A stretch of 64,000 bases of DNA from Trochalopteron elliotii (GCA_024734555.1 JANPWX010019815.1:886501-950500), one strand, 5' to 3'; positions 35,401-45,443 are shown, numbered from the stretch's first letter. The notes: generated by a model not told the origin, from the sequence alone. Numbers and translations are program-made.

Positions 35401-35600
35401 TTCCCGCCACGCCGGCAGCGCTTCCCCCCAAGCTCCCTCCTCCCAAAAGCAACAGGCAGGCCCGGCAGCTCCCAGGCGCACTCCGTGTCCCGTGCGCGCT
35501 CCGGGAGCCGTGCCGGCCCCCAGTCCCGGGACTCACCGCCCAGAGCAGCCACCCAGCGCAGGCACAGGCACACGGCCGCCAGGACAGCCTTCCTCCACAT
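20429..35600 (-). CDS. LPL: Lipoprotein lipase, 10-exon gene (whole CDS span)
   Basis: Secreted triacylglycerol lipase of the pancreatic-lipase family. It hydrolyses triglyceride in chylomicrons and VLDL at the capillary surface, with apoC-II as cofactor and GPIHBP1/heparan sulphate as anchors in mammals. Ten GT-AG exons join in frame to 1455 nt, 484 residues. Visible in the translation: signal peptide ~1-21; catalytic Ser153 in GYSLG, Asp177 in LDPAG, His262 in CSHERS; lid between Cys237 and Cys260; Ca-site residues Arg191, Ser193, Asp195, Asp196; cysteine pairs 48/61, 285/304, 296/299 and 439/459; basic clusters around 300-303 and 313-318; furin-type RTKR at 315-318; C-terminal PLAT domain from ~335 with lipid-binding Trp411, Trp414 and Trp415; N-glycosylation sites Asn64 and Asn380. 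Numbering is 6 below human throughout. Exons 3-9 have exactly the lengths I recall for human LPL. No internal stop or frameshift is seen. Identification is near certain; only the exact exon 2 acceptor is ambiguous by 3 nt. Confidence 0.98.
20475..21443 (-). other. LPL: LPL intron 9
   Basis: 969 nt, GTATGA to CCACAG, separating the last structural exon from the exon with the C-terminal tail and 3' UTR. No recognisable element. Confidence 0.9.
21444..21548 (-). CDS. LPL: LPL exon 9
   Basis: 105 nt, residues 435-469 plus two bases. It encodes the last PLAT strands and the Cys439/Cys459 pair, ending RKRGG. The donor is GTATGA. In human LPL the stop codon is reached at this exon's end; here the last two bases are GG, so the frame continues into exon 10. 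Confidence 0.96.
21549..22718 (-). other. LPL: LPL intron 8
   Basis: 1170 nt, GTAACT to CCACAG. No recognisable element. Confidence 0.9.
22719..22901 (-). CDS. LPL: LPL exon 8 (lipid-binding tryptophan loop)
   Basis: 183 nt, residues 374-434 plus two bases. It contains the conserved N-glycosylation site Asn380-Lys-Thr, the strand [17 protein letters not shown], and the Trp cluster FSWSDWW (Trp411, 414, 415) that contacts lipoprotein surface lipid in the mammalian enzyme. CCACAG acceptor. The donor is GTAACT, weaker than the others, but the exon length matches human exactly. Confidence 0.97.
22902..23733 (-). other. LPL: LPL intron 7
   Basis: 832 nt, GTAAGT to CCACAG. It contains an A/G-rich tract (22917-22956) and a 16-nt unit, CTTTGGTGTTTTCCAG, repeated with a 22-nt period at 23256-23271 and 23278-23293. 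Otherwise nothing seen. Confidence 0.9.
23734..23854 (-). CDS. LPL: LPL exon 7 (start of PLAT domain)
   Basis: 121 nt, residues 334-373 plus two bases. It reads [17 protein letters not shown] near its start and [16 protein letters not shown] near its end, the opening beta strands of the C-terminal PLAT/LH2 domain. Asn348-Met-Thr is a sequon absent from the human protein. TTTCAG acceptor, GTAAGT donor. Confidence 0.97.
23855..24943 (-). other. LPL: LPL intron 6
   Basis: 1089 nt, GTAAGT to TTTCAG. A 139-codon minus-strand open frame (24084-24503) lies wholly inside the intron and resembles nothing known; treated as chance. Confidence 0.9.
24944..25186 (-). CDS. LPL: LPL exon 6 (catalytic histidine, heparin-binding, furin site)
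   Basis: 243 nt, residues 253-333 plus one base. It completes the lid (Cys260) and carries catalytic His262. Cysteines 285/304 and 296/299 form the conserved pairs. Basic heparin-binding residues (RKNR at 300-303, NRVRTKR at 312-318) are present, including a proprotein-convertase-type RTKR after which mammalian LPL is cleaved and inactivated. TTTCAAG acceptor, GTAAGT donor. Confidence 0.98.
25438..25671 (-). CDS. LPL: LPL exon 5 (catalytic aspartate, Ca site, lid start)
   Basis: 234 nt, residues 175-252 plus one base. It contains catalytic Asp177 (GLDPAGP), calcium-site residues Arg191, Ser193, Asp195 and Asp196, the conserved [21 protein letters not shown] stretch, and the first part of the lid after Cys237 ([16 protein letters not shown]). 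The acceptor AAAG is a weak, purine-rich site but is supported by exact phase and homology. The donor is GTGAGA. Confidence 0.97.
25672..27499 (-). other. LPL: LPL intron 4
   Basis: 1828 nt from GTAAGA to a purine-rich AAAG acceptor. No repeat, exon or element recognised. Intron 5 (25187-25437, 251 nt) follows the next exon. Confidence 0.9.
27500..27611 (-). CDS. LPL: LPL exon 4 (catalytic serine)
   Basis: 112 nt, residues 138-174 plus one base. It begins EEFNYPLNN and contains the nucleophile elbow GYSLG with catalytic Ser153. The following helix reads [14 protein letters not shown]. The Asn at 164 creates an N-L-T sequon where human and, as I recall, chicken have Ser. CTGCAG acceptor, GTAAGA donor. 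Confidence 0.97.
27612..28218 (-). other. LPL: LPL intron 3
   Basis: 607 nt, GTAAGA to CTGCAG, AT-rich. Nothing notable seen. Intron 2 (28399-28508) is only 110 nt. Confidence 0.9.
28219..28398 (-). CDS. LPL: LPL exon 3
   Basis: 180 nt, residues 78-137, beginning [12 protein letters not shown] and ending FIDWLE. It has a CAACAG acceptor and a GTAAGA donor, phase 0 at both ends, and is identical in length to human exon 3. It forms part of the alpha/beta-hydrolase core leading to the nucleophile elbow. Confidence 0.97.
28509..28675 (-). CDS. LPL: LPL exon 2
   Basis: 167 nt, residues 22-77. It carries the mature N-terminus ([14 protein letters not shown]), the Cys48/Cys61 pair, the conserved N-glycosylation sequon Asn64-His-Thr, and the start of the lipase core ending HGWT, the oxyanion-loop strand. 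The donor is GTAAGA. The acceptor is a TATAGCAG tandem site, so the exon may instead begin 3 nt later (28672), which would drop one alanine. Phase 1 in, phase 0 out. Confidence 0.95.
31939..31978. repeat. Perfect inverted repeat, 18-bp arms, 4-nt loop
   Basis: The arm at 31939-31956 (TGTTAATTCAGATAAATT) is the exact reverse complement of 31961-31978, with loop CAGA. It lies in LPL intron 1 and is AT-rich. Confidence 0.95.
32559..32584 (+). other. G-run cluster, candidate G-quadruplex
   Basis: Runs of 4, 8 and 7 G separated by C and AGGAGT, enough for four G-tracts of three or more with short loops. It is on the plus strand, so the LPL pre-mRNA is C-rich here. Confidence 0.8.
35537..35600 (-). 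CDS. LPL: LPL exon 1, coding part (signal peptide)
   Basis: Encodes residues 1-21 plus the first base of codon 22, then a GTGAGT donor. The peptide starts MWRK, runs through a hydrophobic core ([10 protein letters not shown]) and ends WVAALG, a typical secretory signal. Cleavage is most likely after Gly21 or Ala22. The ATG at 35600 is chosen because no ATG in any frame lies in the ~190 nt upstream; the only in-frame extension starts at a TTG, which I reject. The signal peptide is about 8 codons shorter than the human coding exon 1 (88 nt, from memory). It lies in a strongly CpG-rich island. Confidence 0.95.
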
Positions 35601-35787
35601 CTCGCCTGCTGCAGCCAAAGTTTCGTCGCGAAAAGAAAAATAAATTTAAAAAATAAATTTAAAAATATGTAAGTTTTTTTTGCTTTAAAAACTTATGATA
35701 ACTAAACAGAAGAGCGGCGCAGAAGCGCAGCGATAGACAGGGCAGCCCGGGGAGCGCCCAGCACCGCCGACGCCGCGCTCGCCCGCC
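35601..35787 (-). other. LPL: LPL 5' UTR (inferred)
   Basis: Sequence between the start codon and the inferred transcription start about 185-190 nt upstream, close to the 5' UTR length known for human LPL. It contains no ATG in any frame. It is GC-rich at the cap-proximal end (35701-35787) but carries an abrupt AT block (35636-35692) close to the start codon, with two 13-nt tandem units of the TAAATTTA type. The transcription start is an estimate from TATA-like spacing. Confidence 0.55.
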
Positions 35788-35800
35788 CTTATGTCCCGGG

Positions 35801-35852
35801 CAATATGCAAATATACAGATTGAAATATGCAAATATGCAAATGAGCCTCCGT
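35801..35852 (-). promoter_or_regulatory. LPL: LPL core promoter with three octamer motifs
   Basis: Three perfect octamers (ATTTGCAT on the minus strand) lie at 35805-35812, 35827-35834 and 35835-35842, the last two head-to-tail without a spacer. A TATA-like TATATT overlaps the first at 35809-35816, and CATAAG lies just downstream (35788-35793). An octamer bound by Oct-1 about 46 nt upstream of the start site is an established element of the mammalian LPL promoter, so position and motif agree. The mammalian CCAAT element is not visible; it would fall at or in the assembly gap starting at 35853. Confidence 0.75.
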
Positions 35853-36201
35853 NNNNNNNNNNNNNNNNNNNNNNNNNNNNNNNNNNNNNNNNNNNNNNNN
35901 NNNNNNNNNNNNNNNNNNNNNNNNNNNNNNNNNNNNNNNNNNNNNNNNNNNNNNNNNNNNNNNNNNNNNNNNNNNNNNNNNNNNNNNNNNNNNNNNNNNN
36001 NNNNNNNNNNNNNNNNNNNNNNNNNNNNNNNNNNNNNNNNNNNNNNNNNNNNNNNNNNNNNNNNNNNNNNNNNNNNNNNNNNNNNNNNNNNNNNNNNNNN
36101 NNNNNNNNNNNNNNNNNNNNNNNNNNNNNNNNNNNNNNNNNNNNNNNNNNNNNNNNNNNNNNNNNNNNNNNNNNNNNNNNNNNNNNNNNNNNNNNNNNNN
36201 N
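35853..36201. other. Assembly gap (349 N) at the LPL promoter
   Basis: Run of N directly upstream of the octamer cluster and inside a CpG island, a context that short-read assemblies often fail to cross. Any proximal promoter elements beyond ~65 nt upstream of the inferred start are hidden here. Confidence 0.99.
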
Positions 36202-36420
36202 AACGGTTGTGCTAGGATGGGTCCAGGCTCGGCGCTGCCGGGGGGTGACACACGGCGCGGGACGGAGCGGAGCAGCGGGACAGGATGGAACGACGCGGCA
36301 CAGTGCCTGGAGCCCTTGGCTCCGAGCCCTCCTTGGGCCTGGTTCTCACAGCCCTCCCACAGCCCTCTGGCCTGCTCTGTCCGCACAGTCAGGATGCGGC
36401 CCCGGTGTTTTCACCCCCTT
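36202..36420. promoter_or_regulatory. CpG island, distal part beyond the gap
   Basis: The first ~100 nt after the gap carry about a dozen CpGs (GGCTCGGCGCTGCCGG and similar), falling off by 36.42 kb. This looks like the far shore of the LPL island. Open frames on both strands here are what GC-rich DNA gives by chance; I see no exon or second, divergent gene. Confidence 0.55.
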
Positions 36421-37748
36421 GGTCCTTCCTGCCTGTGGCGACCTAGCTCTGCTATGCCTCTGGTGGGGTCTTCCTTCCCATTTCTGCTTTTGCACCAGTA
36501 GCCAGCAGCTAACTGCATTTTCTGTACAGTGCTTACAAGAGACCTTCTGCTGCTCCCTTGAAAAATCTTTGCCAAGACCTTGTTTTGCCAGCACTCAAGG
36601 GGATACAAGTTTGGAGAAAAAAATAATTCACTGGTGATTGCATCTATGGTACTGAGAAATAAAAAATTGGTTCCTTGAGCTCTTCAACTCTCTCTGCCCT
36701 TCTCTCAGAAACGTGGTTTGCACTGAGGTTTGCATTGGCAGCCACTGGGTGAAAGATGAGTTATGTAAGGACATTAATTTAATAACAATACCAGTTTTCA
36801 TTTCATTGTGCAGTTTGTTGCCAAAGGCCCAGCTTCATAAAGAAATTTATGACACAGGGAATGAGGACTCCCTGGGTTTTGCAATGTGAAGCAAATGGGA
36901 TTCACTTCAAGGGTAACAGACATTCTCATACCAGACACCTTAGGAGACCAAAACATATCTGGTTTATATTAGTGAGGTTGTTCCATAAGAGATTGCTGAA
37001 GTGTAACAGCAGTAATACTGGGTCACCTTTTCACCTTTAGGTTCTGCTAAAAGACCAGTAATATCTGTAAGTGAAAATACATTTCCCCCCCAAGACACAA
37101 CTAGAATTTCCTCCATCAGCAATCACTATTTATATCCAGAAGGCATCAGAAGAATTTGGTGAGGGTACAAACTGTTCATGCTGAGACTTTTCCATTGAGA
37201 CACTGAGTGGCAGGAAGGGGGCTAACACAGTGTGTTAGGGAGGCAGGGAGTGAGGCTGGAAGTCTGAGCAGGAGACTGGAGGTGAAGAAGAAGGAGAGAC
37301 CAGCCTTCCTCCCCAGAGGATGGTGGTGATGTGAGCAGGGAAAAATATGGTTTGTGCTGCTGCTTGATAAGTACTGAGCATATCCTCTGACACACAACAT
37401 TTGAGACCCTCTTGTCAAAACAATAGCAAGATTTTTTTCATGTCTTTATTTTCACCAAGTGTGGACTAAACAATGCATTTGTCTTGATCTATTTTGGTTG
37501 AAACTCTATAGTGTAATTTCCCCCTTAGAAATCAGCCTGACTCTATCTGGAGTCAGACATCCTTCAAAGAAGATCTCATTCCCTAATGGCAGCATAAGGC
37601 AAACTAAAAGTACAAGCAGTTTAAGGCAGGCTGCTGTTACAGAGACTGTCAGGTCACCCTAACCACAAGTGATGCTACTTACCCATGAGAACAAAACAGA
37701 ATATGAAGTCTCCTGATTTGCAGAACTACATCCACGGCTACTGCAGGG

Positions 37749-37837
37749 GAAAAAAAACAAACAAAAAACCCCAACCAACCAACCAAAACAAAACAAAACA
37801 AAACAAAACAAAACAAAACAAAACAAAACAAAAAAAC
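37749..37837. repeat. A-rich (AAAAC)n / (CCAA)n simple repeat
   Basis: An A-run, then AACAAACAAA, then CCAA units, then about ten AAAAC units. Confidence 0.95.
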
Positions 37838-40800
37838 CACACCACCTTACAATATTACATATTACATTAATTTTGTGGGGAAAGAAGTAGTGTTGTTTTA
37901 ACTGTTTATAGGATCAGGTAGAAAGGAACAGTGGCAGTGCTTAGCACACCAGCCCTGGATAGATTGCTGGCCCTGTCTGTAAATCCACAGGCTGTAACCA
38001 GACTTACAGTTAGCTCCTGATGTAGTTTGCGAAACCCATCAATAGCAAGGGCAGGCAACAGATTAATACAGAATGAAATCTAATTTGTTGCACTGAAAAA
38101 GTCTTTTTTGCATAATTTTTTCTTCATGCCCATGCCTCACTTTGAGACATAGTTATGTGTTTAAGAAAGAGTTTTGCAAAGTGTCCACCAAATTATGAGA
38201 AAAAAAAGAAAACTAAAAGAAGGAAGATTAAAACCAAAATGCTAAAAAAAACCCTTTTCAAGTGATGAAAGATGGGGAAAAGGGGATAATTCTGATTTCT
38301 TGGATCTTGAACAAATTGCCTAAGTCTGTTGTAAACTCAGATGTAAAATAATCTGAAATAGATTGGACACAGCACATTTTCCAACATTTAAAAACCATTT
38401 TCCCTTGCAGATAATTGTGATTGGATGGAAAAGGAGCTTCATGGCATCAACTCAAGGTGCTTCAGTGCAATCATTATCTGGGCTCGAGTTCCTCTTCCTC
38501 TGTGAAATACATAATCCTAGAGAGGAAAGCAAAGCTCTGTCTGTAAAACAGAGCCAGGTTTACAGTACTCATGGACTCCAAAATGGCTGGAAGGTACTAT
38601 AGTGAGAGCAAAAATACATTGCTTCTAATTAGGACTGGGGAAAGCCTGGACTTTGGAGAGAGAACTTGCGTAACTAGACTGGTACTTACTTGCACCCACA
38701 GACCATGTAGAAGGTTAAAGTGGAAACAAGCCCAGAAGTGTCTCCAACACAACATGGGCAGCATTGTGGTGCAGCTGTGCCGAACCCCAAGCAAACTCAC
38801 TGGCCTCACACAACGACAAGCAAGAGGGAGAGCCAACCAGAAATTTTCATTTCCACAACAATGCTCCAAAGAGAGCTTGAAGCACAGTGAGAACAGAAGG
38901 AGGGGTGACACAATATGACACTTTGAATGTTTTGGTACTGCTTTAACATAAAAGATTTTATAACCAACGGTGAGAAATCTTCCAACTAAAGTATCTGCTT
39001 AGAAACAAGCAGAAAACATTCTGGTCTCCTTCTAACTAGGAAATACAAGTAAGAAGTCTTTTTTTTTTTTTCTTTCTGTAAATATTTGAATTTTTTTTTT
39101 CCCCACCCAGAAGAAAAATAGTGAAAATAAAACCAAAAAGTCAGTGTAAGCTTCCAGATGATTTCTGCACTAATAAGTTCAAAGAAGCAAACAAAAAAAG
39201 ATCCTTTTCTCCTACTCTTATTTTGTTCAGAGATATCAGTGAAATGGTCATTTTTAATGCATTTTTCTGAAAATCAGTCATGTTTTAATGAAACTCCAGT
39301 TTGGGAATAAGAAAATTACTCTTTCCTACCTGGTTCAGTAACTACTAACTGGGCTACAGCAATAATTTCACACACAGCAGAAGTCCTCTTGTCCTGGGCT
39401 GAGCCTTTTTGCTTAAAGTAAGGAGCAACACAACATCAAGACACCCAGGGGCTTGAGGGTGACTATTGAGCCTGTCCCACCTACACTCATCAGCAGGCCC
39501 TTTTTGTGGCCTAGTATTTGCCTGCTTTTCCACTCTGGCAGTGAGCAATGACCATAGGTGTCTTTCAGCAGGGGCAGGAACAGCCTAGGGACAGGCAGCT
39601 GTGCAGGCAGGTGAGAGCTGCAGTTGCATAAAAGCCTGTGTGTGGTGGTTATTCTCAATCTCTCTAAATAGACAGTAGTGGGAAAGGTGGCAGCAGGAAC
39701 AACCTGATGTCTGCTTAGGAACATAGTATGTGTGCCTTCACTAGCACCTGTTAGTACCTGGAAGAGCTCAGCTGAAGACATAGAAATATGGGGAGCTATG
39801 CAGCAGCTGCATCTCTGACTGCAATAGACAGGACACCTGTTCCTCCTGCTAACTTTCTTGTTTTGCAGAGAGGCTCTTCCAGTCTTTGGTGCCACATAGG
39901 AAACAAGAGGCTTGTGTTAAACAGCCTTTAGCTGTTATGTCTTGAGATATTTGTCCTTTCTATTGCTGTGATATCACTTGCTGTTCTGTTCCTAGGTTGT
40001 CTTATCTCACAGACAAGGTCCTCTAACTGATTAGCACAAGGATTCATTCCTCTTCATCCCACTCTCTTATTTCCAGTGCACTATGGAAGCCACTAATTCC
40101 TAAAAAAAAAAAATAGAGATACAGAACAGAGAAGGATACCCTGCTCTGGTAGTGAGTTGTGGAGTAACCTCATGCTGCAATTTTCTCAACTGCTCTTTAA
40201 TTAATTATAATGCTAATGGCAGTGCCTGCCAAAGTCAGCTAGCTGTCTTGCCAGACACATCTTTCAAAATGCAGTGCCAAGGGAGAGACATTCCAGCACC
40301 CTGTTTGGGGTGGCGTGTAGGGGTGTGTAGTCCAAGTCCCCCCTTCATTGGCCATGGGGCTGGTGTTCTGACCAACTATGGTCTCCTCTTGCTTTTCCTC
40401 ATGTGGCTCCCAAGTCCTGCCTGCAGTAGGTTAAAGATGACGTTGTCTGAAACATTTGTGAGGTTACGAAAATGTGCAAGGGCATGGGGGAGAAGGAGAG
40501 AGAGAGAAAAGAGATTTTTGCCTGACTGAAACTGTTCAGTACTAGCAGTGCTCAGGTGCCTGTAAGGGCAGAAGCAAGTTCCTGCATTTTGCCGGCAGTG
40601 TGCCTGGGAGAGAGACTTCAGCATCCCCTGTTCTCTCATGTTCTTCTCCTGCAACTTGCTACATCTATACCTCTAACCCTGGGAAGAGAGCCTTCTCACG
40701 CAGGTCCCAGCCTAGCAGCCTGTGTTCCTGCTTGCCAAGGGAAGAGTGAGTAGGATGAGGGAGCAATGCACAGCAACACCACCGTGGGAAAATGAATGTG

Positions 40801-43800
40801 TCATTTCCGTCACAAGGAATGTATCAGGGAAGAGAATCCACTTCTCTGGCCTCTGGGCTATCCAGCGAGGGAGAGGATAATTGCAGGCTCTCTGCTTTTC
40901 CTTTATTTCACTCTACAAGGTTGACAGATGGTGTGTGGTGCAGCCAAGGCTGGATTCCAACTTGTATCTCCTTTGGTTGCTTGCAACTTACTGAGAACAG
41001 ATTCATCCTTGGGCTGACATTTCCATCTCATCCCAAAGGGGATTTGTTTTAATTTTCATTTAAAGTTTTGGCTGACTTAGCATTGCTTCTCTGGAGTTTT
41101 GCAACTGGTAAGTAAAAACGCCCCCTTGGCCCAATGCTCCTGTTGTGGACATCCAAACCCAGTGCTCGTGGAGTGAGGGTGTGCTCCCCAAAGGACAGCT
41201 CAGCCTGCCTCCAGTCAAAGCACACTTTTGCAGTGCCTCCAGGATCTGCAGAGAAATCCTGCAGTGATCTTGTGTTCCTAACCTTTATAGTTATCAATTT
41301 TACTTCTCATGGAGGTTTTAAAGATTTCAAGCAAAGCCTGAGCTCCGTTCATGATCTGCCTTCAAACTATGACCAGAAAACAGGCTGAGTTTACATACAC
41401 ACAGTAAAATTTCCCTGACTGATCTATTCTATTTGCCACAAGTAAGCAAACAAGAAATAGTATTTATTTCCACCTACTTCTTTCATTGTATTCCTTCACC
41501 ATCTTGACAAGTATGCTGATATTTTCAGGAACATGTCCAGATGTGGTCACTGTCCCGGAGATACTCTTGCCAAAACTAAGAGATGGCAACAAGGAGGAGA
41601 TACAAGGAAGAGGAGAAGGGGAGAAGAAGGACAAGGGCCACAGCAATAAGATCTCACTATTCATCCATCAACTCCAAATGCAATGCAAATTATGGGAGAA
41701 ACCTGAAAAATGGCCAACCTGAGTCTCTGGTCATGGAAGTCTTCAGACCCCACAGACAGGATTCTCCAGGTTGGAAAATCACATTTTCCCTGGGGGTCTC
41801 TTTTTTAGAGATGGCTTGTGAGGGAAGTAGGTATCAAGTACATCAACTTGGCTTCCAGGGCACCAAATGATGGCATGATTGTCAACTAAAGCCACAAATC
41901 TGGCAAAGCCTTTTTCTGTTTTTGAAGTTGCAAAGTGCTCAGTTTGTCACATTTATTGTGTAAGTCATGTGCCTGTCATTGAAGACATTGCCACATAACA
42001 CACCACAGAATAGGCATGTTCCAGCTCCTGTCGGAGTCCAGGGGCATCAGCTCTGCATATCAAGGGCAGCCTTGGAAGCAGAAAGGACAGCCAGTTCACT
42101 TCAGCGTCCTCTCCACCAGCCAGAGCACATAGAAACAGAGCAGATGGAAACTTGGCTGATTTGATGGTCTCTGACACTACCTTCCTCCTGACTCACTGTG
42201 GCTGTTCCTCAGCACTCCCGTGGGATCCTAGCAGGCAGCAGTGGGGATCCGGGTGGGAGGAAACCACCCGCTGCAGCCCCTGAGGCCATGTGTAAGCACT
42301 TTACAGGAGAATGAGAAGCTGAGGCACAAAAGATTGAAATGGCTTGCCCCAAGGCTGTGTACAAAGTGAGGAGCATAAAGAAACCCAAAGCACAGTCTGC
42401 CCTCAGCAGGGCGGGCCCCCCACTTAATGTCCTTCCTAAGGGATGTAAAACCAGAATAAAAAAAAAAAACAGTGGAAAAGAGGTGAAAGCATTTTCTGCC
42501 TCCATCTCCTCTGGAAGACACAGATATCAGGCTCCACCAGTACCTTCATCTCCTCCATGCTCCCATCTCCCAGAGAGTCTTGGGTAATTTTCATTTTCAT
42601 GTATAGTGGTGAAAAAATAGCCATGTGTGTTTATACACAAGTCTGCAGTTGTGCAGATGGTAGGACATCAAACAAAAATAGCTGTTCTTATAAACTGTCC
42701 CGTTTTCCTACTATGGCAGGCACCTGACTAAATGTCCTTGTGTTTAAAGTTATAAAGAAGCCATTCAAGGGATCACTAAAAGACTTAGAAATCTCCAAGG
42801 ATTAGACTCCAGGTGTGAATTAGGTAATGGTCACATTAACGGAGCCTGTTTTTCTGAGGCAGCTGATAACATTGTAACTACCAAACTACGACATAAATTT
42901 GCCCCAGGAAACAAGCAAAATAGCTTTGTGAGTTGTTTCAAATTACTTATCCTGAGGGAATTTCAAGAATTCCTGTTAAATAATTAGGGACATGTGAACT
43001 TGATTTTAGATCTGTCTGATGTCATGAGAACTCTGGGAATGCAGCTCTTTTAATATATTGGTGCTGTTGTTATTGAGTGAATTTCTTCCTCAAATTTTCC
43101 AGTGTCAGGATTTAAAGTCATTCACATCCCTAGGTATTATTTTGTATTGGTAGAAGAACTGAGGCTTCCAGTCCTTTGCATGTAGGAACATAAAAAGGCA
43201 TTTTTCAACCTAAGACAAACATTAAAATATTTTTTTTAACCTAAAACTCACAGGTAAATAAAATCACATGAAGTTCCCAGTTAACACAGTGTTGTGGACT
43301 CAGACAACTGAGGTGGGGCTGCGGAGGCAGTGAAAACTCTCTTTGACCAAGTGGGAAAGTCCCAGGAACATGTCTGCTTTGCTGTTGGAAGTGGACCCTC
43401 ACACCAGCCACTCACCAGCCCCCCTGGACCAAAGCTGAGCTTCTGCTGGGCACAGAAGCACACCACAGGTTCGGTGTTGCCTCAGCCAACACACCCATGG
43501 TGCACCAAGGCCTGTGTGCTGGAGTTAGGCTTTTCCTCTCCAGTGAAAAGAAATCATTAACTCTCCACTGCTGATTTATATTTTCCTCCAAGCACTTTCC
43601 TGAGGCCACTTTGATGTAAACCTGACAAAATTTTCTTTTGCACAAGATTTCCCACAGACTATCAAATGGCCTCAGCCTTCTTGGTGTTCAGTTACCACTC
43701 AGCTCTCACTGGATGCCTTAACTTGCCTCCAGTCTAGGATCAAACATGCACTTTCCCATCTAGGAGCTGTAGCAGAGATTTCTAAGCAAAAGGCACTTTC

Positions 43801-44748
43801 TAGCTTTTCCACATGCTCACATAGCTCCTAACAGAGATGGCTTTTTCCAAGGAAATCTGCATTTACTAGTCACTCTGAAGATGTTTGGGTGCTTGATGCT
43901 TATGCACCCTGAAGACCAAAATGAGGACTCTCTTCAGTAGCAGTCCTGACCTAGATGTGATCCCAAGTTCTTAGAAATGCCACTAAACCTACTCTAAGTG
44001 CTGCCGCAAAAAAACGTGATGAGAAGATGGGAATGGGATGACAGTGCCCCTTCCCACTGGAGAGGCTGGATGTGCATGAGCCTAGCCCATGCACATACCT
44101 TGTGGTGTTCCATCACAAGGAGAAACAGAGGTGCATGCAACTGTACACATGTCCTGTGGTTTTCTAGAAGTCCTACTTCTGGTTGAAGTGTGGGGGTTGA
44201 ACTGACAGGCCTGCAAAGAAACTACAGAAATTACAAACAGCAGAAAGAATGAATACTACTGAGTCTAGCTTAAAATCTGCTAGGCTTTCTTTGTTTTGTT
44301 TCAAAGGACAAATGCTGAGGTTATTTTTATTTGCCTTCTGGTCTTTAGGGTTTAACATTCTCAACATCAAACCCTCCTTTTTGGCCATGAAGGCTAAATA
44401 TTTACTCATCTGTAAGGCAAGCTCTGAGTCGTAAGCAATTGTGGGATTGGAAGGAGAGTCTTACATAAACTACCTGCTTCTATAAAATATGCCCTCATCC
44501 CTGAAAGATTCAACTCCTTTTAGGACTAGTGAACAGTTCATAAGCTGCCACTGATTTTCTCATGTTTGCTAATCTCTCTTTTATCATTTATTTATGTTGA
44601 TGAGCAAATTAGTGGAAAACCACTCTCTGACTCCTTCAGTAGTTCATATCTGGGTATTGTGGTTTATCATCTCAGCCAAACAGGGTTGAGGTTTTTTAAA
44701 TTGTTGTATTTATTTGCCTGTATTTCTTTTCCTTAACAGTCTTGAGGG

Positions 44749-44766
44749 AAAAAAAAAAAAAAAAAA
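44749..44766. repeat. Poly-A run (18 nt)
   Basis: Eighteen A, no element recognised on either side. Confidence 0.9.
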
Positions 44767-45443
44767 GCTTTGTAGAAGGAAAAAAAAATAGCCTGAAAGG
44801 AGTTCCATTATTGAACATGGTAAAACCAGTTCCTATATAAAGTTTTCCTTTCACAAGGGAGATCTTAAAAAAATCTTTCCTTGTGTTTTAGGGGCATTAC
44901 AGGACTTTGATTAGAGGGAAAAACTACCCTGTGAGTTGCTTTGCAAGCAATTGAAGAGGACAGTCCTCCACTGTTTGGTTCTGGGCTGTCACCCCTATTC
45001 CTTCCCAAGATAAAGAAAAGACAGACAACAGAGCAAACAAAGCTAATGGATTAAGGCAAATTTGGGGCTGATTAGGCATGGTAAAGGAAGGACTCAGTGC
45101 TCCATGGATAATTCACGATGAAACAGCTGCAGGCTTCTCTTTTGAGGCAGAAGTGGAGCTCAGCAAAGTATTTTCAGCCTAAATAGTTCTTGGCTTTGAA
45201 AAGTTAGGCTATGACTCAATCACAGTATTTTGCAGTTTTGGGTTGAATTAACTAAATTGCTCAAGATTAAAAAGTAATTCCATTCAACCTTTTTGTTTTG
45301 ACACTTCTAAAGCAAAACACTGATTTTTAAAAATTTCTCGTTTATAATCTCCCTTTAAAATTGTTTTTAAAAAGTAAAAATGGAAATGACCACCCAGCCC
45401 TTGAAATTAAATTTGAATAATGAACAATTTTTTGCTTAATTGG

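Larger units (their letters stand above)
28676..35536 (-). other. LPL: LPL intron 1 (6.9 kb)
   Basis: Largest intron, from GTGAGT at 35536 to the tandem TATAGCAG acceptor. It holds a perfect 18-bp hairpin (31939-31978), a G-run cluster (32559-32584) and GC-rich sequence in its first ~500 nt. The rest is AT-rich with no recognised gene, transposon or exon. Open frames of up to ~100 codons occur but none resembles a known protein. Long LPL first introns contain regulatory elements in mammals; none can be identified here from sequence alone. Confidence 0.85.
35020..35852. promoter_or_regulatory. CpG island over LPL promoter and exon 1 (gap-proximal half)
   Basis: CpG density rises sharply from about 35.03 kb, through exon 1 (35.3-35.6 kb), to the promoter at 35.7-35.8 kb, against a CpG-poor background elsewhere in the window. 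It is interrupted by the AT block of the 5' UTR and by the gap at 35853. The boundary is by eye. Confidence 0.65.
36421..45443. other. Intergenic upstream of LPL, no gene seen
   Basis: No recognisable exon, RNA gene or transposon. Open frames of up to 160 codons (for example minus 39413-39895, which has no similarity I recognise and begins at GTG) look like chance. Confidence 0.65.

Noticed and set aside
35601..35618. In-frame extension of LPL exon 1 to a TTG at 35618
   Set aside because: TTG is not a normal vertebrate start; the ATG at 35600 gives a proper signal peptide.
35165..35656. 163-codon plus-strand open frame antisense to LPL exon 1
   Set aside because: It lies in the CpG island where GC-rich DNA gives long frames in all directions; it has no recognisable domain, and exon 1 of LPL explains the region.
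36202..36640. A second, divergent gene starting from the CpG island
   Set aside because: CpG-rich sequence ends by ~36.4 kb, and the 142-codon frame there has no recognisable protein or convincing splice structure.
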